A DNA stretch of 39,119 bases from Leucobacter sp. PH1c (GCF_000633415.1 NZ_AYMV01000033.1:1-39119), one strand, 5' to 3'; numbered from the stretch's first letter, positions 8,112 through 19,167 are shown. Notes: a model not told the origin generated them from the sequence alone. Numbers and translations: made by a program.

Positions 8112-9536
8112 TCAGCCCCCGATCCGCAGCGCGGAGGTCGCGTCGGCGCCGTCGAGGAGGTGCCCCGCCGGCTCGGCGTCGCGCGCATCGCGCAGGCCCA
8201 GGCGACGCACGCCGCCGAGGCCCAGCATGAGGCCGAGATAGAGGAGGAAGCTCACCGCGAAGGCGGGGATGTTCGCCCCGATCGGGCTCGGCGCGACGTA
8301 GGCCAGCACGTACGAGAGCGCAGCGCCCACGATCCACACCGCGACGGCGACGAGGTTCACGCCGCCCAGGTACCAGTAGCGGCTCTCGCGCCGCTCGTGC
8401 AGGATCTGCCTGGAGTAGCCGCGGCGCTTCAGGAGGTAGTAGTCGGCGATCATGATCGCGAAGACCGGCACGAAGAACGCGCTGATCACGAACAGGAAGT
8501 CGGTGAACTGGTCGAGGAGTCCGAGGAACGTGGACCCGACGATGGAGACGATCCCGAGCACGATGGCCGTGGGGAGGAAGCGCAGGTGCCAACGCGACTG
8601 CGCGTTGATCGCCGAGGTCACCATGCCGAACACCACCATGCTGTTCGTGGCCATGACGGACAGGAAGATGACGACGCCGAGGGGCCAGCCGAACTCGGCC
8701 ACGATGACGGAGGGATCGAACGGGATCGCCTCGTTGCCGCTCAGGATGACCGCGCTGAAGGCGACGAGGCCGAGGAACATGGCGATGCAGGTGGAGAGCA
8801 TGTATCCAATGCCGGATCCCACCACCCCCGCGACGCTGCTCTTCGCGTGCCGGTTCATGTCGGCGGAGAGCACCGTCCACGAGATCGCCGTCGCGAGGAC
8901 CATGTCGAGCGTGATGAAGGGGGTGCCGCCCAGCTCGGGATCGACCGGGATCGCCGCGAACTCGGCCGGGCTGAACGCGCCGAAGGCGGAGGCGAACACC
9001 GTGCCCATCACGATGAGGATGAGGAGCGCGAGCCACGGCTCCACGCGGGAGATGCCGGTGTGCCCGAAGATGGCGAGCACGACGACGATGCCCTGGCAGA
9101 TCGCGGAGAACAGCGCCGGGTTCGAGAAGCCCGTGGCCTCGTGCACGAGCGCGTTCACGGTGACGCCCGCGAGCATCGCCTGCACCCAGCTCCAGCCCAT
9201 CAGGATCACGAGGTTCGCGCCGGCCGGGAGGAGACTCCCCCGAATGCCGAAGGCGCCGCGGGTGAGCGCCATCGTGGGCAGCCCGGTGCGCGTGCCCATG
9301 TTCCCCACGAGGGTGAGCACGACGACGCCGATGAGGGTGCCCACGATGATCATCGTGGTCGCCGTGCCGAATGAGACTCCGGGCACGAAGAGCGTGCCCG
9401 TGAGCAGGGTGGTGACGACGAGGTTCGCAGCCAACCAGATCATGCCGATGCGGAGGATCCCCTGCGTGCCGCGGACGGGACCGGCGGATTCGTCGTGGCC
9501 GTCGAGATTGACGGCCATCGTCTCGGTGCTCGTCAC
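8112..9536 (-). CDS. NCS1-family permease (CodB-like nucleobase/hydantoin/allantoin transporter)
   Basis: A 474-residue membrane protein with about 12 helices and the layout of nucleobase:cation symporter-1 carriers, including an early helix segment (LVVTTLLTGTLFVPGVSFG) and an RGAFGIRGSLLPAG motif. The family imports cytosine, purines, uracil, allantoin, hydantoins or thiamine by proton or sodium symport. GTG 9536 overlaps the stop of the SnoaL-like gene as GTGA, which fixes the start and shows translational coupling. It sits in the operon of ureohydrolase, SnoaL-like protein, permease and cyclase, so its cargo is probably the substrate of the ureohydrolase or cyclase. A guanidino or cyclic ureide compound would fit; this is inference. 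Confidence 0.87.
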   Translation of the reverse strand: MTSTETMAVNLDGHDESAGPVRGTQGILRIGMIWLAANLVVTTLLTGTLFVPGVSFGTATTMIIVGTLIGVVVLTLVGNMGTRTGLPTMALTRGAFGIRGSLLPAGANLVILMGWSWVQAMLAGVTVNALVHEATGFSNPALFSAICQGIVVVLAIFGHTGISRVEPWLALLILIVMGTVFASAFGAFSPAEFAAIPVDPELGGTPFITLDMVLATAISWTVLSADMNRHAKSSVAGVVGSGIGYMLSTCIAMFLGLVAFSAVILSGNEAIPFDPSVIVAEFGWPLGVVIFLSVMATNSMVVFGMVTSAINAQSRWHLRFLPTAIVLGIVSIVGSTFLGLLDQFTDFLFVISAFFVPVFAIMIADYYLLKRRGYSRQILHERRESRYWYLGGVNLVAVAVWIVGAALSYVLAYVAPSPIGANIPAFAVSFLLYLGLMLGLGGVRRLGLRDARDAEPAGHLLDGADATSALRIGG

Positions 9537-9940
9537 GGCGCGACCTCCGCGGGCACGGTGGAGAGGTGCTCGTGGATCGCGAGCAGTCGCCCATCTGCGT
9601 CCGCCTGGAAGATGATGCTCTCGCGCTCGACGTAGGACTCAGCGCCGTCGGGCGTCTCGACGCTCGTCGCCACGGTGTGGCTGAACACGGCGCCGCCCGG
9701 GAAAGTCTGCACGAGCCGCTCGCTCGATGCGCAGGAGGTGACGCGCCAGCCGCTCGCGAGCCACTCGGCCCACAGCGCCTCGTAGGCCGCCCGGCTGTCG
9801 AGCCGCGCGGGCTCGGGGTGGAAGATGAAGGTGGCCGTGGGGGCAAAGCCCGCGAAGTAGGTGTCGGTGTCGGTCGCGGAGAACGCGGTGACGATCGCGT
9901 CGGCCGCGGCCAGGACGGCGGCTTCGGATGGGGTGTGCAT
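9533..9940 (-). CDS. SnoaL/NTF2-like small protein
   Basis: A 135-residue protein with the alpha+beta cone fold pattern of the SnoaL / ketosteroid isomerase-like (NTF2-like) superfamily: an N-terminal helix (EAAVLAAADAIVTAFSATD), then FAPTATFIFHPEP and several beta strands ending YVERESIIFQ and LLAIHEHLS. Members include isomerases, dehydratases and non-catalytic partner proteins, so no reaction can be assigned. ATG 9940 has a GGAG site upstream at slightly long spacing. Its stop overlaps the permease start. Conservation within this operon would suggest an accessory enzymatic step, but that is inference. Confidence 0.75.
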   Translation of the reverse strand: MHTPSEAAVLAAADAIVTAFSATDTDTYFAGFAPTATFIFHPEPARLDSRAAYEALWAEWLASGWRVTSCASSERLVQTFPGGAVFSHTVATSVETPDGAESYVERESIIFQADADGRLLAIHEHLSTVPAEVAP

Positions 9941-10005
9941 GATCCGGGTGCTCCTGTGAACTCGATCGGGTGGTGCGGGGCGCGGGGTGTGGGTGCGGGA
10001 TGCAG

Positions 10006-10045
10006 CGCGGCGGGGTGCGGGGCGCGGGCCCTGCACCCCGCCGCG
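10006..10045 (-). promoter_or_regulatory. GC-rich hairpin inside the ureohydrolase operon
   Basis: A perfect 13-bp stem (10006-10018 with 10033-10045) with a 14-base loop sits between the ureohydrolase stop and the SnoaL-like gene. It could act as a partial terminator that lowers expression of the distal three genes, or stabilise the first message. Confidence 0.5.
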
Positions 10046-10090
10046 TGCGACGACGAGTCGCGTGCGACGGCTAGTCGCGTGCGGCCATCG
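10042..10090. repeat. 17-base tandem repeat over the ureohydrolase stop codon
   Basis: Units beginning with CGCGTGCG occur at 10042, 10059 and 10076 with a strict 17-base period. The first two differ by only a few bases. The third lies inside the 3' coding end of the ureohydrolase gene, whose stop is at 10071-10073. It appears to have arisen by local duplication of the gene end. Confidence 0.65.
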
Positions 10091-11018
10091 CGCTGACGAG
10101 CTCGTAGACCACGTGGCTCGCGGCGACCGCGGTGATCTGCGCGTGATCGTAGGCCGGGGCGACCTCGACGACGTCGGCGCCGACGATGTGCAGATCGGCC
10201 AGGCCGCGGATGAGGCGAAGCATCTCGCGGCTGGTGAGGCCGCCGGCCTCGGGGGTGCCGGTGCCGGGGGCGTGCGCGGGATCGAGCACGTCGATGTCGA
10301 TCGAGATGTAGAGCGGCTTGTCACCGACGCGAGCGCGGATCTTCTCGAGCGCTGCGGGGACGCCGTGCTCCTCGATGAACTCGCTCGTAACGATCTGGAA
10401 GCCGAGCATCGCGTCGTCCTCGAGATCCTGCTTGCCGTAGAGCGGGCCGCGGGTGCCGCCGTGCATCGACGCCGTCATGTCGATGAGGCCCTCCTCCGAC
10501 GCGCGGCGGAAGGGGGTGCCGTGCGTGGTGGGGGCGCCGAAGTAGGTGTCCCAGGTGTCGAGGTGCGCGTCGAAGTGGAGCACCGCGACGGGGCCGTGCT
10601 TCTTGTTGATGGCGCGCAGCAGGGGCAGGGCGATCGTGTGGTCGCCGCCGACCGTGACGATCTTGTCGACCTTCTCGCCGAGCTCGGTGGCTGCGGCCTC
10701 GACCTGGGCGACGGCCTCATCGAGGCTGAAGGGGTTCGCCACGATGTCGCCGGCGTCAACGACCTGCTTGACGAAGAAGGGGGACACGTCCTGCGCGGGG
10801 TTGTAGGGGCGCAGGAGGCGCGAGGCCTCGCGCACGTGCGAGGGGCCGAAGCGGGCGCCGGGGCGGAAGCTCACGCCGGTGTCGAAGGGCACGCCGACCA
10901 CGGCGATGTCGGCCGACGGCACGTCTTCGATGCGCGGCAGCTTGGCGAAGGTGGCGATCCCGGCGTAGCGCGGGGTCAGGCTGGCGTCGACCGGCCCCTG
11001 CGGGGTGTGATCAGTCAC
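10071..11018 (-). CDS. speB: Agmatinase-family ureohydrolase
   Basis: A 315-residue binuclear manganese ureohydrolase that splits a guanidino compound into an amine and urea. All metal ligands are present: His127 in GGDHT, Asp150, His152 and Asp154 in DAHLD, and Asp241 and Asp243 in SIDIDVLDP. The GTPEAGG loop that contacts the guanidino group is also present. GTG 11018 is preferred because AAAGGA lies 9 bases upstream. The ATG at 11027 would place that site against the start codon. It is first in an operon with a SnoaL-like protein, an NCS1 permease and a cyclase, divergent from an XRE-cupin regulator. Agmatine is the default substrate, but 4-guanidinobutyrate or another guanidino compound is equally possible because these enzymes share the motifs. 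The gene symbol is therefore tentative. Confidence 0.9.
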   Translation of the reverse strand: MTDHTPQGPVDASLTPRYAGIATFAKLPRIEDVPSADIAVVGVPFDTGVSFRPGARFGPSHVREASRLLRPYNPAQDVSPFFVKQVVDAGDIVANPFSLDEAVAQVEAAATELGEKVDKIVTVGGDHTIALPLLRAINKKHGPVAVLHFDAHLDTWDTYFGAPTTHGTPFRRASEEGLIDMTASMHGGTRGPLYGKQDLEDDAMLGFQIVTSEFIEEHGVPAALEKIRARVGDKPLYISIDIDVLDPAHAPGTGTPEAGGLTSREMLRLIRGLADLHIVGADVVEVAPAYDHAQITAVAASHVVYELVSAMAARD

Positions 11019-11045
11019 GATCCACATTCCTTTCAGATCCGCTCC

Positions 11046-11100
11046 CACGAAAGTTTCGTGAGAGTAAACAGGTGAGTTCTATCGGTGAACTTGCATTCAC
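11046..11100. promoter_or_regulatory. Candidate operators in the divergent ureohydrolase/regulator promoter
   Basis: Two palindromic elements lie in the AT-richer spacer. CACGAAAGTTTCGTG (11046-11060) is a perfect 7+7 inverted repeat around one central base. GTGAA-N6-TTCAC (11085-11100) is a second. A TATAGG hexamer at 11101-11106 could be the -10 of the regulator. These are good candidate binding sites for the adjacent XRE-cupin protein. Confidence 0.5.
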
Positions 11101-11154
11101 TATAGGCTGGACCGCGCGGTCGGGTCAATGCGAGCGCAGGAGGAGGGCGAGAGC

Positions 11155-11736
11155 GTGCGGGCGATTCATCTGAGCGCGGGCGACGATCCCGTGCGGATCG
11201 GGGCCAAGCTCCGCTCGTCACGGGTCGCCCAGGGGCTCACCCTCGAGCAGCTCGCGCAGGCCTCGGGCCTCACGAAGGGCTTCATCAGCCGGGTCGAGCG
11301 CGACGACACGATGCCGAGCGTGCCCACCCTCGTACAGATCTGCCACGCGCTGTCGCTGCCGGTCGGGGCGCTCTTCGAGGAGCCCGACGTGCAGCACCTC
11401 GCCCTCGACGACGCACCGCGCATCAACATGGGCGGGATCGGGGCCGACGAGCGCCTCGTCACGCCGCGCGCCGAGGAGCGCGTGCAGCTGCTCCGCTCGT
11501 CGGTCGAGCCGCACGGCACGGGCGGCGAAGAGCTCTACACCGTGAGCTGCGCCGTCGAGTCGCTGCACGTGATCGCGGGATCGGTCGAGGTGCGCTTCTC
11601 CGACCGCGTCGCCAAGCTCGCGCCCGGCGACACGCTGACCTTCCCGGGCCTCACCCCGCACACGTGGAGCGCGGGCGCCGAGGGCGCCGAGATGGTCTGG
11701 GTGCTCGTGCCCGCAGCGTGGAGCGGATCGAGCTAG
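11155..11736 (+). CDS. XRE-family regulator with C-terminal cupin domain
   Basis: A 193-residue DNA-binding regulator with an XRE-type helix-turn-helix (about residues 15-70, containing LTLEQLAQASGLTKGFISRVE) followed by a cupin domain (about 110-190, with GEELYTV and PGDTLTFPGLTPHTW). This HTH-cupin architecture includes PuuR, the putrescine-responsive repressor, and many regulators of amine and amino-acid catabolism. GTG 11155 is preferred because AGGAGG lies about 10 bases upstream. An ATG at 11128 would include that ribosome site in the coding region. It is divergent from the ureohydrolase operon, which it probably controls, with the cupin binding the inducer. Whether it represses or activates is not shown by the sequence. 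Confidence 0.87.
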   Translation: MRAIHLSAGDDPVRIGAKLRSSRVAQGLTLEQLAQASGLTKGFISRVERDDTMPSVPTLVQICHALSLPVGALFEEPDVQHLALDDAPRINMGGIGADERLVTPRAEERVQLLRSSVEPHGTGGEELYTVSCAVESLHVIAGSVEVRFSDRVAKLAPGDTLTFPGLTPHTWSAGAEGAEMVWVLVPAAWSGSS

Positions 11737-11777
11737 GCAGGATCCCGCGCCGCCCGCCCCGCGCCTCGCTCAGACGA

Positions 11778-11816
11778 CGAAGCGCCCGCCGGCCGAGGGG
11801 CCGAGCGGGCGCTTCG
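11778..11816. terminator. Bidirectional terminator between regulator and tyrS
   Basis: A perfect 12-bp stem (11778-11789 with 11805-11816), with a loop that itself can fold, lies between the convergent XRE-cupin and tyrS genes. Confidence 0.75.
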
Positions 11817-11834
11817 ATGCAGCGGCGAGCTGCG

Positions 11835-13151
11835 CTAGGCGGCGGTGACGCCCGCGAGGGTCTTCTTGCCGCGGCGCAGCACCGCGAAGCGGCCGTGCAG
11901 CAGATCGTCCGCCGTGAGCACGGCGTCCTCCGCCTCGACCGCGACGTTGTTCACGTAGACCCCGCCCTGCGCGATCGCGCGGCGGGCCTCGCCGAGGCTC
12001 TTCACGAGCTCCGTGTCGACCATGAGCTGGGCGATCGACGCACCGGCTGCGCCGGACGCCTGGGCCAGCGCCTCGATGGCGCCCGCGAGCGTCACCGCGT
12101 CGAGCGCCGCGAGGTCGCCGCGACCGAACAGCGCCTCGGAGGCGTCGATCGCACCCTGCGTCGCCGCGCTGCCGTGGACGAGGGTCGTCACTTCGAGCGC
12201 GAGACGCTTCTGCGCCGCGCGCTTGAAGGGCTCCTCGGCCACCTGGCGGGCGTACTCCGCGATCTCATCGCGCGAGAGGAAGGTGAACACCTTGAGACGA
12301 TCCACCACGTCGGCGTCGGCCTGGTTCAGCCAGAACTGGTAGAAGGTGTACGGCGAGCACATCTCGGGGTTCAGCCAGATGGCGTTGCCCTCGCTCTTGC
12401 CGAACTTCGTCCCGTCGGAGTTCGTGATGAGCGGCGTGCCGATGGCGTGCGCGGTGCCGCCCTCCGCCTTGCGGATGAGCTCGGTGCCGCTCGTCAGGTT
12501 GCCCCACTGGTCGCTGCCGCCGGACTGCAGCTTGCAGTCGTACTGGCGGTACAGCTCGAGGAAGTCGAGGCCCTGGAGGATCTGGTAGCTGAACTCGGTG
12601 TAGCTGATGCCCTCGTCCGAGTTCAGGCGCTTCGCGACGATGTCCTTCTTGATCATCGTGCCAACGCGGAAGTGCTTGCCGATCTCGCGCAGGAAGTCGA
12701 TCGCCGAAAGCGGCGCGGTCCAGTCGAGGTTGTTCACGAAGCGGGCGGCGTTGTCGCCCTCGAAGCTCAGGTAGCGGGAGATCTGCTCGCGGAGCGAATT
12801 CACCCACGCGGCGACCGTCTCGGGCGAGTTCAGCGTGCGCTCCGACGTGGGGCGCGGGTCGCCGATGAGGCCCGTCGAGCCGCCCACGAGGCCGAGGGGC
12901 AGGTGACCCTTCAGCTGGAGGCGACGCATGAGCAGCAGCTGCACGAGGTGGCCGAGGTGCAGGCTCGCCGCCGTGGGGTCGAAGCCGCAGTAATACGCGA
13001 AGGGCTCGCCCTCGATCAGTTCCGACAGCGCCGCAGCGTCCGTCGACACGTGGATCAGCCCGCGCCACTCCAGCTCGTCCCACAGGGTGGCGAAGCTGTC
13101 GTCGTTGCGCTGGGTTGCCAGGATCTCGGTGCGATCATTCGTTTCAGACAC
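11835..13151 (-). CDS. tyrS: Tyrosine--tRNA ligase
   Basis: A class I aminoacyl-tRNA synthetase of 438 residues that charges tRNA-Tyr. The HIGH-type motif is HLGH (in AASLHLGHLVQL), the KMSKS-type motif is KFGKS (in GTKFGKSEGNA), and the tyrosine pocket YCGFDPTA is intact. A C-terminal S4 RNA-binding domain starts around residue 365 (SLGEARRAIAQGGVYVNN). Start choice is uncertain. GTG 13151 has a -10-like TACGAT 7 bases upstream, consistent with a leaderless message. ATG 13160, inside that hexamer, would add three residues. It is convergent with the XRE-cupin gene and divergent from the ABC transporter. Confidence 0.95.
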   Translation of the reverse strand: MSETNDRTEILATQRNDDSFATLWDELEWRGLIHVSTDAAALSELIEGEPFAYYCGFDPTAASLHLGHLVQLLLMRRLQLKGHLPLGLVGGSTGLIGDPRPTSERTLNSPETVAAWVNSLREQISRYLSFEGDNAARFVNNLDWTAPLSAIDFLREIGKHFRVGTMIKKDIVAKRLNSDEGISYTEFSYQILQGLDFLELYRQYDCKLQSGGSDQWGNLTSGTELIRKAEGGTAHAIGTPLITNSDGTKFGKSEGNAIWLNPEMCSPYTFYQFWLNQADADVVDRLKVFTFLSRDEIAEYARQVAEEPFKRAAQKRLALEVTTLVHGSAATQGAIDASEALFGRGDLAALDAVTLAGAIEALAQASGAAGASIAQLMVDTELVKSLGEARRAIAQGGVYVNNVAVEAEDAVLTADDLLHGRFAVLRRGKKTLAGVTAA

Positions 13152-13256
13152 GCCTCCCATCGTACCGCGGTCTGACGGGGAACCTCGGACCGGGGTGCCG
13201 CGGGCCGGCACTGCGGGTCGATCCCGCACACGCCGCGGCTGCGCAGACTGGGAGAC

Positions 13257-13958
13257 ATGTCCGAAATCCTGCTCCGCGCGTCAGCCCTCAGTCAGCACTA
13301 CGGCCCCACTCGGGCCCTCGACGGCGTCTCCCTCGACCTGTACACCGGCACGTCCACCGCCATCATGGGCGCCTCGGGATCCGGCAAGACGACGCTGCTC
13401 CACGCGCTCGCCGGGATCACGGTGCCCCAGGCCGGCGTTGTGCAGTACGGGGGCGCGACCGTCTCCCAGCTCTCCGACGCGGAACGCAGCCGGCTGCGCC
13501 GCGAGCAGTTCGGTTTCGTGTTCCAGCAGGGCCTCCTCATCCCCGAGCTCACCGCGGTGGAGAACGTCGCGCTCGCGCTCATGCTCACCGGGGTGTCGAA
13601 GCGCGATGCGCTGCAGCCCGCGGCGCAGTGGCTCGCGGCGCTCGGCCTCGCGGGCATGGAGGATCGACGGATCGGCCAGCTCTCGGGCGGCCAGGCGCAG
13701 CGCGTGGCGATCGCCCGGTCCCAGGTCACGGGCGCGCGCCTCACCTTCGCCGACGAGCCGACCGGCGCGCTCGATTCGACCACCTCCCGCGAGGTGATGG
13801 ACGCGCTCCTCGGCTCGACCGTGGGCCAGGGCCGCACGCTCGTGGTCGTCACCCACGATCCCGAGGTGGCCGCCCGCTGCGCGCGCGTGATCACCATGAG
13901 CGACGGCCGCGCCATCTCCGACGCGTGGGCGCAGAACACCGCCGGGGGTGCGCGGTGA
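13257..13958 (+). CDS. ABC transporter ATP-binding protein (MacB/LolD type)
   Basis: A 233-residue ATPase subunit. Walker A is GASGSGKTT (residues 38-46), the signature is LSGGQAQR, Walker B is FADEPTGALDS, and the switch His lies in THDPE. The EPTGALDS sequence and the FtsX-like partner place it in the MacB/LolD/BceA group, which powers mechanotransmission or extraction from the membrane rather than classical import. ATG 13257 follows GGGAG closely. The stop overlaps the permease start as GTGA, so the two are coupled. Peptide or antibiotic export, or envelope maintenance, are the usual roles; no substrate can be given. Confidence 0.92.
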   Translation: MSEILLRASALSQHYGPTRALDGVSLDLYTGTSTAIMGASGSGKTTLLHALAGITVPQAGVVQYGGATVSQLSDAERSRLRREQFGFVFQQGLLIPELTAVENVALALMLTGVSKRDALQPAAQWLAALGLAGMEDRRIGQLSGGQAQRVAIARSQVTGARLTFADEPTGALDSTTSREVMDALLGSTVGQGRTLVVVTHDPEVAARCARVITMSDGRAISDAWAQNTAGGAR

Positions 13959-15286
13959 TCGCCCGCGTGCTCCCCCTCCTGTCGCGGCCGAGCCGGCAGG
14001 GCTCGTCAGCGCTCGTGCTGCCCGCCGTGGCCTTCGCGAGCGTCACGGCGCTGCTCGCGATCGTGCTGGGCGGCGCGCAGACCTTCTGGGTCTACACCGA
14101 CGAGCTCGCGCCCCTGTACTGGATGTGCGCCGTCACCGCGCTCGTGCTCCTCGTCGTGCCGCTCATCTCGCTCGGGCACGCGGCTGCCCGGCTCTCGGCG
14201 CGCCGCCGGGATGATCGGCTCGCGGTGCTCCGCCTGCTCGGGATGCCGGGCCGCAGCACGGCGCTGCTCGCCGTCATCGAGGCCGCCGCGGTCGCCTGCG
14301 CCGGCGCCATCGCCGGGGTGCTCGTGGCATACCTCGCCGCGCCGCTCGTCGGGCTCATCTCGTTCCGCGGCGCACCGCTCGGCGCCGCAGCCGTGGCGCT
14401 GCCGCCGCTCCACGCGGTGCTCGTGGTGCTCGGGATCACGGCCGTCGCGGCACTGAGCGCCGGAGCGAGCCTGCGCCGCGTCGTTATCTCGCCGCTCGGT
14501 GTCGCGCTGAAGCAGCAGGCGCCGAAGCTGCCCTGGGTTCAGGCGCTCTTCGCCGTCGCGGGCATCGTGCTCGCCACCGCGATCGTCGGCGCAGTGAACG
14601 GCCTCGGCGCCCTGGGCGGCTTCGTCGCCATCATCGCCGGGCTCGGCATCGCGTTCGGCGTGGCGCTGCTCGCGCTCGACCTCATCGGCTCGTGGCTCAT
14701 CGGGGTGTTCGGCCGCGGCAAGGCGAAGCGCGCGCAGGGCCCAGCGGATCTCCTCGCGGCCCGGCAGATCCTCGAGTCGCCGCGTGCCGCGTGGCGGCAG
14801 GTCTCCGGGGTCGCGATGGCGAGCTTCGTCGCGGTCTTCGCGGGCTCCGGCGTCGCGCTCCTGTCGGCGGTCGAGGAGCCTGGCGCGGGGGCCGATGCCT
14901 TCCCCGTCGCCGACATCCGCACCGGGATCATCATCACCGTGATCGGCTCGTTCATCATGGTGGCGTGCTCCGTGGGCGTCACGCAGGCGGCGCAGATCCT
15001 CGACCGCCGCGACGTGTCGCGCTCGCTCGCGATCATGGGCACGCCGCTCGACGTGCAGGATGCTGCGCGGCGCAAGGCCACGCTGCTCCCCCTGCTCCTG
15101 GCATCGCTCGGCAGCGCGATTCTTGCCGGGGCGCTCATGTTCCCCCTGCTCGGCATGGCGATCGTCGTCGCGCCGCTGTCGCTCGCGGTGATCCTCAGCT
15201 CGGTCGCCGCGGGGATCGCGCTCGTGCTCGCGACGCTGTGGGCGACGCGGCCGCTGCTGCGGGCCGCGGCCGTGCCGGTGGGCTAG
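13955..15286 (+). CDS. FtsX-like ABC transporter permease
   Basis: A 443-residue membrane protein with about eight hydrophobic segments and two FtsX-like halves. The first half contains RDDRLAVLRLLGMPGRS and the second DRRDVSRSLAIMGTPLDVQ, the cytoplasmic coupling-helix pattern of FtsX/MacB permeases. There is no large extracytoplasmic domain between the helices, so it resembles small actinobacterial exporters more than MacB itself. GTG 13955 overlaps the ATPase stop. It is convergent with argH across a strong terminator. No two-component system or reporter gene lies beside it to reveal its substrate. Confidence 0.87.
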   Translation: MIARVLPLLSRPSRQGSSALVLPAVAFASVTALLAIVLGGAQTFWVYTDELAPLYWMCAVTALVLLVVPLISLGHAAARLSARRRDDRLAVLRLLGMPGRSTALLAVIEAAAVACAGAIAGVLVAYLAAPLVGLISFRGAPLGAAAVALPPLHAVLVVLGITAVAALSAGASLRRVVISPLGVALKQQAPKLPWVQALFAVAGIVLATAIVGAVNGLGALGGFVAIIAGLGIAFGVALLALDLIGSWLIGVFGRGKAKRAQGPADLLAARQILESPRAAWRQVSGVAMASFVAVFAGSGVALLSAVEEPGAGADAFPVADIRTGIIITVIGSFIMVACSVGVTQAAQILDRRDVSRSLAIMGTPLDVQDAARRKATLLPLLLASLGSAILAGALMFPLLGMAIVVAPLSLAVILSSVAAGIALVLATLWATRPLLRAAAVPVG

Positions 15287-15350
15287 CGCCTCACGGGGCC
15301 GGGGCCCGCGCCCCGGGCACCCGCGCCCCGCTCGTCTCGATGGATGAAAC

Positions 15351-15388
15351 GACTGCGGCGCCCGACGATGTCGTCGGGCGCCGCAGTC
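15351..15388. terminator. Bidirectional terminator between permease and argH
   Basis: A perfect 18-bp stem (15351-15368 with 15371-15388) with a nominal 2-base turn lies between the convergent ABC permease and argH. Confidence 0.85.
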
Positions 15389-15409
15389 GTGTCACGGAAC
15401 TGTCGCAAA

Positions 15410-17798
<2,389 letters not shown>

Positions 17799-17814
17799 CC
17801 ACTCAGCTTACCCG

Positions 17815-17840
17815 GGCCCGGGACCCGCTGGTCCCGGGCC
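17815..17840 (-). terminator. Terminator of the amine-catabolic operon
   Basis: A perfect 11-bp stem (17815-17825 with 17830-17840) with a CGCT loop lies just beyond the stop of the GS-like gene and immediately before argF. Confidence 0.75.
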
Positions 17841-17847
17841 GCTGGCC

Positions 17848-19167
17848 TCAGTACGTCGCGGCGTATGCCGCGTAGCGCGCCTCCGGATCGAGCGCCTCTG
17901 CGCGCGCGATCTCGGCGCGCTTCACCGCGACGAAGGTCTCGGCGAGCTCGGGGGCGAACCACTCACGCGCGACCGCGGACTCGGCGAAGCGATCCAGCGC
18001 CTCGCCCAGCGTGCTGGGGATGGGGCGGATCCCGAGCGCCGCGCGCTCATCCGCAGAGAGCGCATCGGAGTCGCCGCTCACGATCGTGGGAGTCGGAAGC
18101 TGCTCACGCACGCCCTCGAGCCCGGCCCGGATCAGGCAGCCGAGCACCAGCCAGGGGTTGCTCGTGGCATCCGCCGCGCGGTACTCGAGGTTGAACTGCT
18201 TCTGGTGGTTCGCGCCCGGGGTATTGAAGAGCGGGCAGATGCGCAGCAGGGCCTCGCGGTTGTTCTCGCCGAGGAAGACCCCACCGGCGCTCCACCGCTG
18301 CGGCGCGAGCCGCTCGTAGGAGAGCGGAGCCGACGCTGCAACGGCCTGGAAAGCCTCCGCGTACTTCAGAATGCCAGCGGCGAAAGACCCCGCGACCTCG
18401 GAGAGGTTGCTCGGACGGTGCTCGTCGTACGTCACAAAGCGTCCCTCACGGTCGCGCAGGCTCACGTGCACGTGCACGCCGTTGCCGCCGCCGTTCTCCT
18501 CCACGATCGGGGAGAACGTGATCCGCTTCCCGAGGCTGCTCGCGACGTGGCGAGTGATCTCGCGGAGATAGACCGCCCGATCAGCCGCGACGAGCGCTCG
18601 CGCCGGGCTCAGCGTGATCTCGAACTGGTTGCGTCCGAACTCGGGCAGCCACATCTCGGGCTCCAGGCCGGCGTCGTCGAGCGCTGCGACGAGGCGCCCT
18701 CCGAGTTCCTCCTCCTCGAGGAACGACTCAAGCGAGAACGGCGTGTTGACCGGGCTTCCGCTGTCGTCGCGCAGCATGAACTCGTGCTCGAACGATGAGA
18801 CGACGCTCAGGCCGGTCTCTGCGTCGAGGTCCGCGATCGCGCGCTTCAGGAAGGTGCGCGGATCGCAGGCCCACGGCTCGCCATCGGGCGTGTGAATATC
18901 CGCGAGAACGAGGGTGGTCTGCTCCCCCGTCTCGTTCAGTGCGACGCTCGCGATACTCGTCACATCGGGCATAAGCCGCAGGTCCCCGACCGCGCCGAAC
19001 GGGTTCGGAGTGACGATCGACCCGAAGGCGTCGATGGCGAGGTTGGCGGGCACCCAGCCGCACCCGCTGTTGAGGTACTTCTGGAACTCCTGCTGACGGA
19101 ACGCGCGACCACGCGCCTTCGCGGCGAGATCGGCGGTCAGGATGATGGCCAGGGGTTCTTTTCTCAC
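17848..19167 (-). CDS. Glutamine-synthetase-like ligase (PuuA/GlnA3/FluG-C type)
   Basis: A 439-residue GS-I-like ATP-dependent ligase. The metal-binding glutamates are present (Glu127 and Glu129 in FEHEF; Glu176 and Glu183 in PEFGRNQFEITL), as are GNGVHVHVSL and the LEYRAAD arginine region. The QFEITL version resembles gamma-glutamylpolyamine synthetases (PuuA, Streptomyces GlnA3) rather than true glutamine synthetase, and there is no sign of an adenylylation-site tyrosine loop. It probably couples glutamate to an amine. GTG 19167 follows AAGGA at 8 bases. It is the last gene of the operon, 64 bases after the RpiR gene, and shares the operon with an amidohydrolase of the type fused to GS in FluG. 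The amine substrate is unknown. Confidence 0.87.
   Translation of the reverse strand: MRKEPLAIILTADLAAKARGRAFRQQEFQKYLNSGCGWVPANLAIDAFGSIVTPNPFGAVGDLRLMPDVTSIASVALNETGEQTTLVLADIHTPDGEPWACDPRTFLKRAIADLDAETGLSVVSSFEHEFMLRDDSGSPVNTPFSLESFLEEEELGGRLVAALDDAGLEPEMWLPEFGRNQFEITLSPARALVAADRAVYLREITRHVASSLGKRITFSPIVEENGGGNGVHVHVSLRDREGRFVTYDEHRPSNLSEVAGSFAAGILKYAEAFQAVAASAPLSYERLAPQRWSAGGVFLGENNREALLRICPLFNTPGANHQKQFNLEYRAADATSNPWLVLGCLIRAGLEGVREQLPTPTIVSGDSDALSADERAALGIRPIPSTLGEALDRFAESAVAREWFAPELAETFVAVKRAEIARAEALDPEARYAAYAATY

Noticed and set aside
17848..19167. True glutamine synthetase (glnA)
   Set aside because: The QFEITL motif, the operon with amidohydrolases and an aminotransferase, and lack of an evident adenylylation loop point to a gamma-glutamyl-amine-type ligase.
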